A DNA stretch of 64,000 bases, taken from NCBI RefSeq assembly GCF_042453785.1, contig NC_091677.1, positions 27,901,501 to 27,965,500 of the forward strand. Reading direction: 5' to 3'. The translations under genes were made by a program, and so were the position numbers. The notes beneath the pieces are model-generated. The model saw only the letters and a list, made by a program, of their open reading frames with translations. It made no database searches and was not told the origin of the DNA. Position 1 is the stretch's first letter; each line of letters starts with the position of its first letter. Below, piece by piece: positions 33,790-45,802 of the stretch. This stretch comes from Malus domestica. Its lineage: Eukaryota; Streptophyta; Magnoliopsida; Rosales; Rosaceae.

Positions 33790-35375
33790 AGAACTAGAAA
33801 ATGGACACTACATTGCATTGCAGTGTCCGATCCAGATGTAAAAAACCAAAACCAGGAAACAGACACTGCTAGGGCTGGAAAAAATTCCCGAAAATCCCAA
33901 ACCAAACTGAAAAAATCCCAAACCAAAACCGAAAAATCCCAAACCGAAACTATCCCGAACTTTGGTAATCCCGTACCGAAAAATACCGAAACATTTGGTA
34001 TGGGATTGGTTTCCAGATTTCATTTCTTCGGGATTCCCGAAGTCCCGAAATCTTCTTTTGCTTTTGCTTTTGGTTCCTACTTTCCAGTGCTACTATCTGC
34101 AAAGAACAATGAAAAAATAAAATAAAAAGCAGAGCCTTTCGGTTCCACTAGCAAAGGCACAAAAATAAAATTATATGGAAAAGGCATGTGATGGTGAAGC
34201 GTTGTCGATTTGGGAGAAAAGCACAAAAGCTTTTTTGGAAACTAAAGCTTTTTTGGAAACTAAAAACACAAAGCTTTTGTTTTGGTTTTGAAACTTGATT
34301 CTTGAGGCAGTGAGAGAAAAGCAGTCTTCGTGTTGGGAAAGCAGAGATAGGAAGAAGCTCTTTTGTCTCTGGCCTCGACCCATTTTTCCCTTTATCCTCT
34401 CTGAAGCTCTCTCGTCTCTGGGTTATGAATCCTCAGCGCTGCGCAGGCACGATTCATAACCCACAACAAATAATTCCATTTGATGATCACTGAAGCTCGA
34501 GAGAAAAGATTGAATTTTTGCATGTGGGTTCTGAAGGATTTGTGCAGAAATGGCATAAGAAGATGTGATTGTGGAGAGGAATGGGTGTGGCCGTGTGGGG
34601 TTGGGAGTAAGGTGGACTCGGAGTCGCCACCATGCTCGAAGAAAAAGATCGGATTTTTGCATGTGGGTTCTGAAGGATTTGTGCAGAAATGGAATGAGAA
34701 GATGTGATTGTGGAAAATAGTGGGTGTGGGGTTGGGAGCTAAGTGGATTCGGAGTCGCCGCCGTAGTCGTTGCTGTTTGAGAATGGTGGAGGCGGCAGAG
34801 GAAAATGGTATTAAGATATCTCAAGAGGAGGCTTGTGAAGAAGCCATTGGAGATTACCGGTGTTGACTACATCCTGAACCGTATCGAAAAACGTTCGAGA
34901 ATACTGAAATTCGGGAAAGGCAAAATGTCGGATCGGTTTCGGTTGCTGAAATCTCATCCCGAACTTTTTTAGTTTGGTATTTGGTATATAGCTTTTGGTT
35001 CGGTATCCCATACCGAACCACCCCTAGACACTGTAATCAAATGTAAAAAAACTGAACCAATAAATGGACACTGCATTTACAGTGTCTGAATCTAAATGTA
35101 AAAAACAGAGCCAGGAAACGGACACTACATTATAGTGTCTGAATCTAAATGTAAAAATCAGAAGTCGCATGAGGTGTGAAGTGCAGGAGACGTGTGAGTG
35201 ATGGCAAAAATAGAACTAGGAGTCTGAATGCAAAAGTGAAAAACATAACCAGAAAACGGACACTACAATGTAGTGTCTGAATCCAAATGTACAAATGACA
35301 TGTAAGAGGCGTGTGAGTGATGGCAAAAACAGAATCAAGAAACTGACACTGCATTGCAATGTCTGATCCGTATTG
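33790..35375. repeat. Minisatellite with palindromic units, split by a hAT element
   Basis: Five or more units of about 55-90 bases share AAACCAGGAAACGGACACT and a following GTGTCTGAATCTAAATGTA. Each holds a hairpin-forming palindrome, for example GACACTACAATGTAGTGTC at 35259-35277, and similar ones at 33803-33828, 35066-35086, 35120-35139 and 35345-35363. A hAT-type element (33870-35026) sits inside one unit. Confidence 0.75.
33870..35026. mobile_element. Non-autonomous hAT-type element (1157 bp)
   Basis: The ends TAGGGCTGG and CCACCCCTA are inverted repeats, with 8-base target duplications GACACTGC (33862-33869) and GACACTGT (35027-35034). Subterminal parts are full of CCCAAACC/ACCGAA motifs, as in common plant hAT elements. 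The interior contains a direct duplication of about 130 bases (near 34490-34620 and 34645-34765) built on TTTTTGCATGTGGGTTCTG. There is no transposase. Confidence 0.8.
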
Positions 35376-35379
35376 ACTT

Positions 35380-37076
35380 ATTCCAAATATAAAACTATGA
35401 GAAAGGGAGTGTTAGTTGAAGTGGATGTCAGCTGTAATGGTAGATTTTGTCATTTTTGTTTATTTTAAATGCATTTAAGTATCACAATACATGATTGACC
35501 TATTTATAATTAACATAAATATTATTGATCTATTATTAATATTGTAACTTTTTATTGATTTTTCACAAAATCACCCTATAACAAAATCTAAACTAATTGA
35601 AGCTGATAATGTGTCCACAACGAAGCACGGGTACAAACATGACATAAGGTAAGCGTAGTATAGACATATGGGTAAGGCGTCGATTGACAATAGGCAGAGG
35701 CTTGAATGCTATAAGAGTTCCACACCGGAGCCACTGTCATCGCCGCCGCTGCGCCATGAACCCATAACCTGCATAATTTGTTAGCACTATAAGTCGTCAA
35801 AGGTATCCTCCATATGGGAGCAGAAGATGAGATTTTAGAACACTAGAGTTGTGTGGGTTGCAAGTTGATAAGGGCAGTAAATAATGGCAAGAAAAGAGGG
35901 ACCCACACCATAGTCATTAATGACGCTGCAACGATGTTGTTTCCGCCACCACCACATGACTAAAAACCATTGGATCGAGCCATAACATGCAAATGGAAAG
36001 CCAAGGAAGCCCTAGTTACCTAAGAGGGAGTCGCAAAGGCTTTAGATCTACAATAGAACTGCCACAGACACTCGGACAACCACTTTCATGAAACACGACC
36101 AACACGCTTAATAGTTCAGACCATAAAATTAGGCTAAAATCATTAGGATAAATCATCGCTTGATTAAACCAAACTAGAAAGAGATGTTGGATAAGTTGTT
36201 ATGAGAAGAGAAAATGGAAGCGAGGTGAGGCATGGGGGCAAGTTGGCAAATGGGTGAGATGGAAGAGAAGGAAATAAAGGGTGGATGGGGAGGGAGGACG
36301 ACAAAATGAGGAGATGAGGATGTTTTAAGGAAGGAGAAGGTGTTTGCAGCCCACCCCATGTGGTACCTAGGGCCATCAGTTGTGAAATTCTAGACCTAGG
36401 GCTTTTTCTTGGAGAAGAAGAGAGGGTCGCAGCTTGGGCTTAAAGAGAGATTGTGTGGGTAAATATATATTATTTAATGGTAAAGTTCATGTTTAATAAG
36501 AAAGTGTTTTCAAATAATGGATAGTTTGATCGCTATTTAGGATTATATTCTTCTTAATTTGTAAGTGAGGTTTTAGATCTATCACTCATGGATAATGAGT
36601 TTAATATCAAATCATTATGTTGCCTATTGTGTGGCACCCATAATGTAAATATAATGTAACATCAATCAGAAAAAAAGAAAAGAAAAAAGAAGTTAGCATC
36701 ACTAGTGCAAAAGACTTGAAGCTCAAGTAGTTAAACGCATTATGAATAGTTTATGGACTTAATTAATAGAAACTAGTGGAAAGTTGTACAAAGCTGCCAA
36801 GAGGAGCGGCACTTCCATGCAGAAAAAATGAGATGATTGCGAGGGTCGACAACGATATTTGTTAGAATCAACCCATGAATGATGGTTATGGGGTGATGGG
36901 GGTTGATTGGGTGTGTATGATTGAATCCTTGTTGGATTGCCTATAAATCTCTAGGAATGGAGAAACAAATCAAAGTGTAGTTTTAGAGAATGAGTGGTGT
37001 GATGTGTGCTACATCGTGAACCATCCTTGGTGAATAAGCATACATCAGGGCGTGCAAGAGAGATAAGTCTTCATGG
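35380..37076. other. Intergenic DNA, nothing recognised
   Basis: Short frames only. 35590-36420 has a gene-like GC content on the reverse strand but no protein signature I know. Confidence 0.4.
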
Positions 37077-37102
37077 ATATATATATATATATATATATAT
37101 AT
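37077..37102. repeat. (TA)n microsatellite at the left border of the viral relic
   Basis: About 13 TA units directly before the first virus-like coding sequence. Confidence 0.9.
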
Positions 37103-40100
37103 CCTTTTTTAGAAGTGAACACCATGACAAGAAGATGCAGGAGTCGAACCCTCATTGAACAGAACAATTTCACAAACAAGAGTTTACACACCATCGGAAA
37201 ACAATTAGACAAAATCGAAACAAAAATAGACAAACTTTCCCAACCAAAACCAACACGTAGGGAAAAACCCGTAGTCAACTTCCTGGAGTCTTCCTTTAGC
37301 ACAATCGCTTTGAAAAAAATTTCCACAAGTTAAAAAATAGATCAAATGTTACAAGAATTAAAATAAGAAAAAACAGTCAATGTTTTACAACATCCAGATG
37401 AGTCTCATGTAGAAACAATTTCTACAATATGGGATTCAGAAAACGAATCTGAAACAGACTCCATTAGGAAAGTAGAACAAGCTTTTCAAAACCTTGAACT
37501 CAAAAGAATCACAAATAAACGAGTCAACCCAACAACTCTTACAAAAAATTGGTATCCGAGACCAACACCTCCGGATATTCAGTTTGAGGAACGAAACATC
37601 CAAAATCAATTCTCAGTTTCGGCTAATAAACTCTATGAATGGAATATATATGGATTATCAGAACAAAAACTTTTAAACAAATTACAACACATCTCTATGG
37701 TTGCTAATAGTTATATTACCAATCATAATCTCAGCCAAACCCAAGTAGTCGACCTTTTGGTCAATGGATTCACAGGAATGCTTCATTCCTGGTGGGAAAA
37801 AATTTCACTAAACAATCACGAAATGAAATTAAACATGCAATCAAAAAGCAAGAAGATGGAACGCCAATCTTTGATAAGCATATAGGACAAGCAGTCCCAC
37901 ATGCAGTCAACACCTTACTCTTTACCATTATAGAACATTTCATAGGTACACCCAGCAATGTCACTTCTAGAATTCATGACCAACTTGGCAATCTAAGATG
38001 TCCAACCTTAAGTGATTTCAAGTGGTACAAAGACGTTTTTATGTCTAGAGGCATGCTTAAAGAAGATAGTAATCAACCATTTTGGAAAGAAAAATTCATC
38101 AATAAATTACCAAACCTTTTTGCCCACAAAATTAGAAATGTTTTAGTCAACAACGAATGTATCATACCATATCATACCCTTACTTGTGGAAATATTATTA
38201 ATATTATCCAGAATGAAGGATTGAAAATGTGCATTGATATGAAAATTTCAAAACAAGTAAATAAAGACAAATCAATAGCCAAATATGAACTAGGAATATT
38301 TTGTGAACAATACGGATTACCTCCTATTACTCCATCCAACAAAAAGAGAAAATCAGAAGCCTACAATAGGTATCCAAATAGATACCCAAATAGGTATTCC
38401 AGTAGGAAACATCCCAGGTATAACAAATTCAAAAAGAAGAATCTTGAAACAAATACATTTTACGACAAACCTAAGTCCAACAAGTGGAAGAGGAAACCCT
38501 CAGGAAAATTCCACTCCAAAAACCAAGAACAAAAACGAAATTGCTACAAATGTGGTAAATTCGGTCATTATGCAAATAAATGTCGAGTCAAGAAAACAAT
38601 CAGTCAACTAAAAATCTCTGAAGAAGATAAACTACAGTTAATTCAAGTCCTAGAATTAAGAGACATAGACCATAGTCAATCCGAAGACGATTTAAGTTCT
38701 AATTCTTCTTCTTCCAACAATTTTTCAAGTAGTTTTTCATCCTCCGACATTAAAATAGGATGTGTTGATACCTGTTGTAAAAAAATCTCAGTCCTAAATA
38801 AGCAAGAAGAACAAGAAAATCTTCTTATCGAATTAATCAGTAAAGTAGATGATCCATAATTGAGATCATTCTACTTACAGAAGCTTAAGAAATTAGTCTC
38901 CCAAGAAGAAGCCAATACCAGTCAACCCCAAGTTTCCCAAAAAATTAGCCTTAGCACAACCTTGGAGAGATTCAATCAATCTAAGAAAGAAATTACAGTT
39001 AAATATTTACAAAGAGAAGTCAATTAAATCAAAGACGAAATTAGGTTTCTAAAATTAGAAAACTTAGAAATTCGTACACATCTCAGTATGATCCAAACAC
39101 AGACCCTTATCAATAATAATAATGAAGAACACGATAGTTTTTCCTCAAGTCACAATTCAGACTCTCAATTTGAAGAAAAATCAACAAAAAGTTTAATATT
39201 AGGACTTTTAGACAAGATAATAATCCATAAATAGTATTCTAAAATTAAAATAATAATTGAAGATTTTCACTAAGAAACAATTGCTTTGATTGACTCAGGA
39301 GCAGACTTGAATTGTATTTAAGAATGACTAATTCCTACTAAGTATTTTTATAAATCAATAGAAATACGTAGTGCTGCAAACCAGTCAGCAATGCAATTAA
39401 AATATGAAATTCCAAAAGCCCATGTTTGTCAAAACAATGTTTGTTTCAAAATCCCATTTGTTTTAATTAAAAACATTTTAGACCCAATTATTTTAGGACT
39501 TCCTTTCATGGCTCTCCTATATCTTTTTAAGGTACACCATAATCGGATAACCACTATGATGTTTGGACAAAAAAATTACATTTGAGTTTTGCACATAAAC
39601 AGACCTTAAAAAATTAAGACAATTACAAAAAGATAGCATTTCAAAAACCATTAATTTACTTACCAATAAATCACTACAAATTAATTTCTTGAAAGAAGAA
39701 ATTAATTACAAAAGAATTGAAGAACAATTAACAAATAAATGTTTGTTACAAAGCATTGACAATTTTCAAAAGAAACTTGTAAATGAAATTTGTTCTGATA
39801 TTCCTAACGCCTTTTGACACAGAAAACAACACATTGTCAAACTTCCTTACAATAAGGATTTTGATGAAAAGAAAATATCCACCAAAGCTAGGCCAATTCA
39901 AATGAGTCAAGAAGTTATAGAATTCTGCAAAATAGAGATTCATGAACTTCTTAATAAAAGAATAATTAGAAAAAGAAAATCACCATGGTTATGTCCTGCT
40001 TTCTATGTCCAAAAGAATGCAGAATTAGAAAGAGGATCCCCTAGATTGGTCATCAATTATAAACCTCTTAATGAAGTCTTGGAATAGATACGATATCTAA

Positions 40101-42539
40101 TTCCTAACAAAAGACATTTGATTAAGAGACTAAGTCCAGCAGTAATTTTTTCAAAATATGACATGAAGTTTGGATTTTGGCAGATTTAGATTCATGAGGA
40201 TGATAAATACAAAATGGCATTTGTCACTTCTTTTGGTCATTATGAATGGAATGGAATGTAATGTCTTTCAGTCTTAAGAATGCACCCAATGAATTTCAGA
40301 ATATCATGACTGAAATATTTAATCAATACAACCATTTCTCAATTGTTTACATTGATGATGTTCTCATTTATTCTAAATCGATAGATGAGCATTGTAAACA
40401 CGTGAATATGTTTGTTAGGATAATTAAGTCAAATGGATTAGTTGTCTCAACAACCAAAATTAAACTATTCCAAACCAAAGTTAGATTTTTAGGATACAAT
40501 ATCCACCAGTCTACCATTCAACCAATAGATAGAGTCATCCAATTTGCAGACACGTTTCCAGATGAAATCACTGACAAAACCCAATTACAGAGATTTCTAG
40601 AATCCTTAATTATATTGCAGAATTTTATCCTCATCTCAGACAACAATGCAAACCTTTATTTGATCGCCTCAAAGAAAATCCTTCACGGTGGTCTCATACT
40701 CATACTTCCATTGTCAAACAAATCAAATCCCATGTTAAGACTTTGCCATGTCTTGGCATTCCAACTCTCAATTCATTCAAAATTGTTGAAATTTATGCCT
40801 CTGAAATTAGTTACGGAGGTATTCTTAAACAGTTTGTCTCATCCGGATCTCTTGAACAAATTGTTCGTTTTCATTCAGGAGTATAGAATCCAGCACAAAT
40901 AATTATAGTACTATTAAAAAGCGATATTATATATTGTATTATGCATTAGCAAATTTCAATATTATTTATTAAATCAAAATTTTTTAGTCAGAGTCGATTG
41001 CAAATCTGCAAAACATGTTTTATAAAAAGATGTTCAAAACATTGCATCAAAACAGATTTTTGCACTATGGCAAACCATATTAAGTATTTTTTATTTTGAA
41101 ATTGAATATATTAAAGGCAGCCAAAATTGCATCCCTGATTTCCTAACCAGAGAGTTTTTGCAGGGGAAGAATGACAGACAAAAGAACTGATCAAAGAAGG
41201 CTTCCAGCCACCCTACCACCACCAATAAAACAAGAATCAAACCCAGATTTTTCATTAGCCTTAGCTATTACCAACCGTTTTACTCCATTAGGTTCCACAA
41301 TAGGAAACCTCAAGCTAAACTACCAAACACCCCGTCCAAATTATCAAACGACATTAGTTAGCCAATATGATCCATATTCAACTTACCAATCCTCATCATC
41401 CCAATCAGCCAGTTACACTAAAACATCACCATATGTCAAGAAAAACCCTAGTGAATATCTTTTCAACATCCATTTCAACATCCACTAAGAACAAGCACTA
41501 GAAAAAATAGCTAAAACAGTTTTTCCACTCAATTTTCATTATGAGCCTACAGAATCATATAAAACTCTCAAATATTACCAAGCCATTCTCAATGAGACTG
41601 AATCCATTTCAATAAAACCACTTTACAACAAAACCCATGAAAACAAAATCCTTTACCATTCTCTTTACATTGAAATGTTTTTAACTGAATCAAAATGGGG
41701 ACTCTCTCTTTACCAGACCAAACCTCTTCATACACAGCATGTTCTCATTCCCAATAACCATTACAATTATTTTGATTACATTCAAGCATGGAATAACATT
41801 TTCCTTCACCAAACAGAAGACTTTAGTCATTCATGGTTTATCAATTTTGACAAGAGTTTCAGGTTGAATTTCCCAGTATAGTTCCCAAAATGGTGGTTAG
41901 TTCATGGCCCAACAGCCAGCCTTTTAGCAGAAAAACTCATGCAAGTCTTATCAGCTGGTTTCCAGAAGAAGTTTGACAGGAGCCGATTTAATTACAGGAT
42001 TAAGCTTCTCCCATTGTTCATGGGCAAGTACAAAGTCCCATGGATTTTAAAATGGAATTATGAAGTTGAAACTAGTGAAATCTACAAAGCAAGATCAGTT
42101 AAGTGGTGGGATAAATTCAATCATCAGACAATCATCAATATGGTCCTCTCAGAGTTTCCTGTCACTCATGTTCCAGCTCTTCCAGCACAACCAACAATGG
42201 CATTGCCAACCATTCCAGAACAATCTTTATCAGATATTAGTCCGTCTTCATCCTCAAAGGAACAACCAAGCCATCCAAATCAACAAGTTCAAAGAAGAAA
42301 GAAAAATCATCCCAGCTCAAAGATTTAGCCAAACAGTTAATGGCAGAAACAACTTTGCTCCATGACGAAGATTCAGACTCTAACGCTTGGGACGCATCCT
42401 CACAGCATCCAGCCAATTTAGCAAGTTAAAAATCTCAAGCAACACATTATCAGGATTCCCAGGACCCATTTGATATTTGAATAATTCAAACATGTGAAGA
42501 CACAATAACTAAGCATGTGACCCTAATAGGAAACATGTC

Positions 42540-42660
42540 ATTTCCAGCACCAAAAGCAGTAGCCATCATTCCAGATTCTAGACAATTCACTATTTATAAA
42601 TAGTAAAATCACTTTTTCACTATTCATCAGCAGTAAAAGCAAGCCATCATTCTGCTTCCC
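42540..42660 (+). promoter_or_regulatory. Virus-type promoter remnant in the pararetrovirus relic
   Basis: A TATA box (TATTTATAAATAG, 42591-42603) follows a stretch with ACATGTGAAGAC and GCATGTGACC motifs. This is the arrangement of the full-length transcript promoter in caulimoviruses. Activity is unknown. Confidence 0.45.
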
Positions 42661-43302
42661 AACAGGAGTCACGTGATTCAACAATCATCATCCTCTAACT
42701 CAGAAGACAGCTAGATTCTCGACCTCAATCATTCCATTCAATTATTTCAATCTATTGAAAGAAACCTCAGGTCTCATTCCATCAAGGCTGAAATTTCTGC
42801 TTATTCTCATCCTAGAACAAAAGCAATATTCAGCTTGTAATTTCCCAGTTCAAAATTGTAAACATTTTTAATTTTTTATGTCAAGGATGCATGTGTGCAC
42901 TAATATCTTTTTCATTAGTTATTCTCCCATTTGCTGACTCAATCGTCAGTAAATCAATTGTAAGTTTCTAAGTAAGTTTTCAATAAAACTTATTTTCAAA
43001 TATATCTACATCACTACTTTAAATTCATTATGAAGAATATTTTCATTACAACTGATTTTGAATGGCATAAAATTCTTACTTACAGTCAATTCATCGAGTA
43101 TCTCAAATTCAAGGTAAACACAGATCAATCATTTGTTCAATTCTTTCTATTTGTTTATAACAGTTGGCTTCATGGCATTTTTAATCCAGGTTATCTTCCA
43201 CATCAAGTTCCATATAATTCAATGAACAATTCATTTAATAGTTCATTCAATCCTAATCATCATTGTCGTTGGTCTAATTGTCCCCATCGTTTTTATTTTT
43301 TA

Positions 43303-43324
43303 TACACACACACACACACACACA
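43303..43324. repeat. (CA)n microsatellite at the right border of the viral relic
   Basis: About ten CA units near the end of the last virus-like frame. Confidence 0.85.
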
Positions 43325-43400
43325 TAGACAACATGGAGTAAAGAAATACAATGATTGTAGATAATCGATCCTTAGAGATTTATTTGGTAGATACCCAAAC

Positions 43401-44049
43401 TGTCACATCTCGGCCTGGGATGGGTCCACCATATCCCGGGCCCACTCCACTACCGTAGCATGATATTGTCCGCTTTGGGCCTCGACTACGGCCTCACGGT
43501 TTTGTTTCTAGGAACTCACACGAGAACTTCTCAGTGGGTCACCCATCATGGGAGTGCTCTCGCGCGCTACTCGCTTAACTTCGGAGTTACGATGGAACCC
43601 GAAGCCAGTGAGCTCCCAAAAGGTCTTGTGCTAGGTAGAGATGATAATATACATTTAAGGATCACTCCCCTGGGCGATGTGAGATGTTACAATCCACCCC
43701 CCTTAGGGGCCCGACGTCCTCGTCGGCACACTTCCGGCCAGGGATTGGCTATGATACCAAATTGTCACATCCCGACCCGGGGTCCACCACATCCCGGGCC
43801 CACTCCACCACCGTAGCACGATATTGTCCGTCTGGGGCCTTGACTACGCCCTCATGGTTTTGTTTCTAAGAACTCACACGAGAACTTCCCAGTGGGTCAC
43901 CCATCATGGGAGTGCTCTCGCGTGCTACTCGCTTAACTTCGGAGTTTCGATGAAGCCCGAAGCCAGTGAGCTCCCAAAAGGCCTCGTGCTAGGTATGGAT
44001 GAGAATATACATTTAAGGATCACTCCCCTGGACAATGTGGGATGTTACA
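43401..44049 (-). mobile_element. Cassandra TRIM, complete, with 5-base target duplication
   Basis: A reverse-oriented full copy with LTRs at 44049-43763 and 43691-43401 and a 71-base interior carrying the tRNA-Met primer site (forward strand GGCTATGATACCAA at 43747-43760). The 5S rRNA-like block is present in both LTRs. The 5-mer CAAAC flanks it at 43396-43400 and 44050-44054. It is non-coding. It landed just past the pararetrovirus relic. Confidence 0.95.
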
Positions 44050-44054
44050 CAAAC

Positions 44055-45595
44055 TGGGGTATTTATAGTAGGCTTGGGAGTCATTATAGGAAAAGTAATC
44101 CAATTGTAGACTTGTGGTTGGAGTTCCAAATGAGTAGCTTTAAAAAGCTAAATGTGTGGCGGAATGAGCCAATTTTTTTATATTCCTAAAAGGATTCGGA
44201 TGCCTATAGTTTACTATTGCATTTTTTTGGCTTAATCTAAAGTAAATTGAAGTAATCATCATTTACTTCCTTTCGTGGAATAGGTTTTAGTAAGCCAATC
44301 TTTCCAGAGTTAACCAACTTCGAATAATGAACCAAGAAGTCTAACGCGAATAAGTTTGGAGGCCAAAGCATTAATCTAACTTTCTTCATAATTTTGCTTA
44401 AGAAGTTATTACTCCTAAACTTAGTATTTACAACGATTTTCAATGCGATGTTCAGAGTACCACCTTTATTCGAGAACACGACGAATGCCCATAGTAAATC
44501 TGCTTTTGTTGTGGACTGGAATGGGGTTCACGATGGCCACGTAAGCATATACAGAGGAACATACAAAAACTGTGATAAATGTATGACATTGAAATGAAAT
44601 AATAAGTAACTGTACGAGATTAAAATATTTTAAAGATGTTATATAAAGTTGTATAAAGTTGTAATTAAACACGAACCCGAGAGGTAAAATAGTAATTTAC
44701 CCTTGGATTATTTATGCTTGTGTCACCCACCACGCTTCCGCACATGTGTACTAAAGTAGTTCACAACCCAACAATGGTATCGGTGTCATGGTTAATCGAC
44801 AAAATATGCGTTACTCGTTGTGATGTGTTTTTCGTTGCATATTTATTGGAAAAGTTCAAATGATTAGAAGCATGAACAAAAATATCTTTTCTTGGAAATT
44901 AACAAGTAAAAACTAGACCAGTATGTTCTTAGTTTCAGCTAATTATAGACATGATTAAAATTGTTTTTGTGCCATGATCGATTAGTATCTTTTCGTACTT
45001 GTATTTTATCATGTTAAAGAAGTCCAGAAAGATGAAAAAGAAGATAGGATTTTTGTGTCAAAAAATTGTCGAAAATTTAGGTTAAATGTAACCTAGGGCT
45101 TCCCCGTCGCGACCAATTGTTGGTGGAGGCTTATGGGGCGTCCCCTCCTAGGGCTACTGTAATTGTTGGATAATTTTTAGGGTCCCGGTCTAACAAGAAT
45201 TCCAATTACCAAATCGGTAAATCCTTCTAAATTATGACATGGAAAGATACTTAATAAAATTAAGATTCTTGAAATTTTATTTGGATTATAATTCCATATT
45301 AATCTAAGTATTTAATTCTCAAGATTATTGACAAATATTATCGTCAACACTCACACATTAGCTATCATGCATTGTTTAAATTAATTAAAATACTATCTGT
45401 ACCTATTTAAATATAAAATTTGAAACACATTTTTTTTAAGAAGATGTATATCCAGAATATCTATTTTTAAAGACAAATATATCGAATACAACTCGTGTAA
45501 GATTGAGAACCATTTAGCAAGATCTCATATATTTTTTATTTTAAAATCTGTTTTACGTTTAAAAAAAAACAATCTAGGCCTTTGAATTTGAACAT
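44055..45595. other. Intergenic DNA
   Basis: 44237-44479 on the reverse strand reads as a fairly protein-like frame (LWPPNLFALDFLVHYSKLVN) but has no family I recognise. The remainder is AT-rich. Confidence 0.4.
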
Positions 45596-45802
45596 CTATG
45601 TCATCATGTGGACCAAAAGCTGCGGGTTCATAATAAAACATACAATCCGCAACACAAGACTTCCGCCAAGTGCTTTCCCACATAACATTTTCACTTCATA
45701 GGGCCCATGAACAATGTAGCCCATTCCTACCACAGGGGCAATTGTAGCAAACCCTCGATAAATTGGTCCAAGAATCTTTTCGAGAAAATTGACTAAATTC
45801 AT
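45596..45802 (-). CDS. Hypothetical small protein, 68 residues
   Basis: The reverse-strand ATG at 45802 opens a frame with balanced, protein-like composition: MNLVNFLEKILGPIYRGFAT, then PVVGMGYIVHGPYEVKMLCG. A weak hydrophobic stretch sits in the middle. I do not recognise the family. It may be a short gene, the first exon of a split gene or a gene scrap. There is no clear TATA box or neighbour to support it. Confidence 0.35.
   Translation of the reverse strand: MNLVNFLEKILGPIYRGFATIAPVVGMGYIVHGPYEVKMLCGKALGGSLVLRIVCFIMNPQLLVHMMT

Larger units (their letters stand above)
37108..43340 (+). mobile_element. Endogenous pararetrovirus (Caulimoviridae), decayed
   Basis: A forward-strand virus relic of about 6.2 kb. 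Parts in order are: a movement/coat linker region (NFTNKSLHTIGKQLDKIE, 37110-37320); coat protein with a zinc knuckle (CYKCGKFGHYANKC) up to about 38860; an aspartic protease with the DSGAD motif near 39295; reverse transcriptase with YIDD near 40350; RNase H remnants to about 41150; a further frame region (41171-42330) with a WW-rich C-terminal domain; and a non-coding stretch with a TATA box at 42592-42603 resembling a virus promoter. A last frame begins at 43030. No LTRs are seen, which supports a pararetrovirus rather than Ty3/gypsy. The N-terminal movement protein is absent. It is broken, with roughly ten interruptions, so the insertion is old. The genus is not determined. Confidence 0.82.

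Noticed and set aside
36164-36376. Reverse-strand 70-residue frame rich in S, P and L
   Set aside because: Purine-rich low-complexity DNA; two overlapping frames are equally open and neither looks like a known protein.
37073-37333. Start at 37073 for the first virus frame
   Set aside because: The first residues come from the (TA)n microsatellite (IYIYIYIY), so they are not part of a viral protein.
37545-37570. tRNA-Met primer-binding site (TTGGTATCCGAGACC)
   Set aside because: It resembles the retroelement primer site but lies inside the coat-protein-like coding sequence (NWYPRPTPP).
43460-44189. Long open frames reading through the Cassandra copies
   Set aside because: They follow the non-coding LTR and 5S-like block in several frames; the family encodes no protein.
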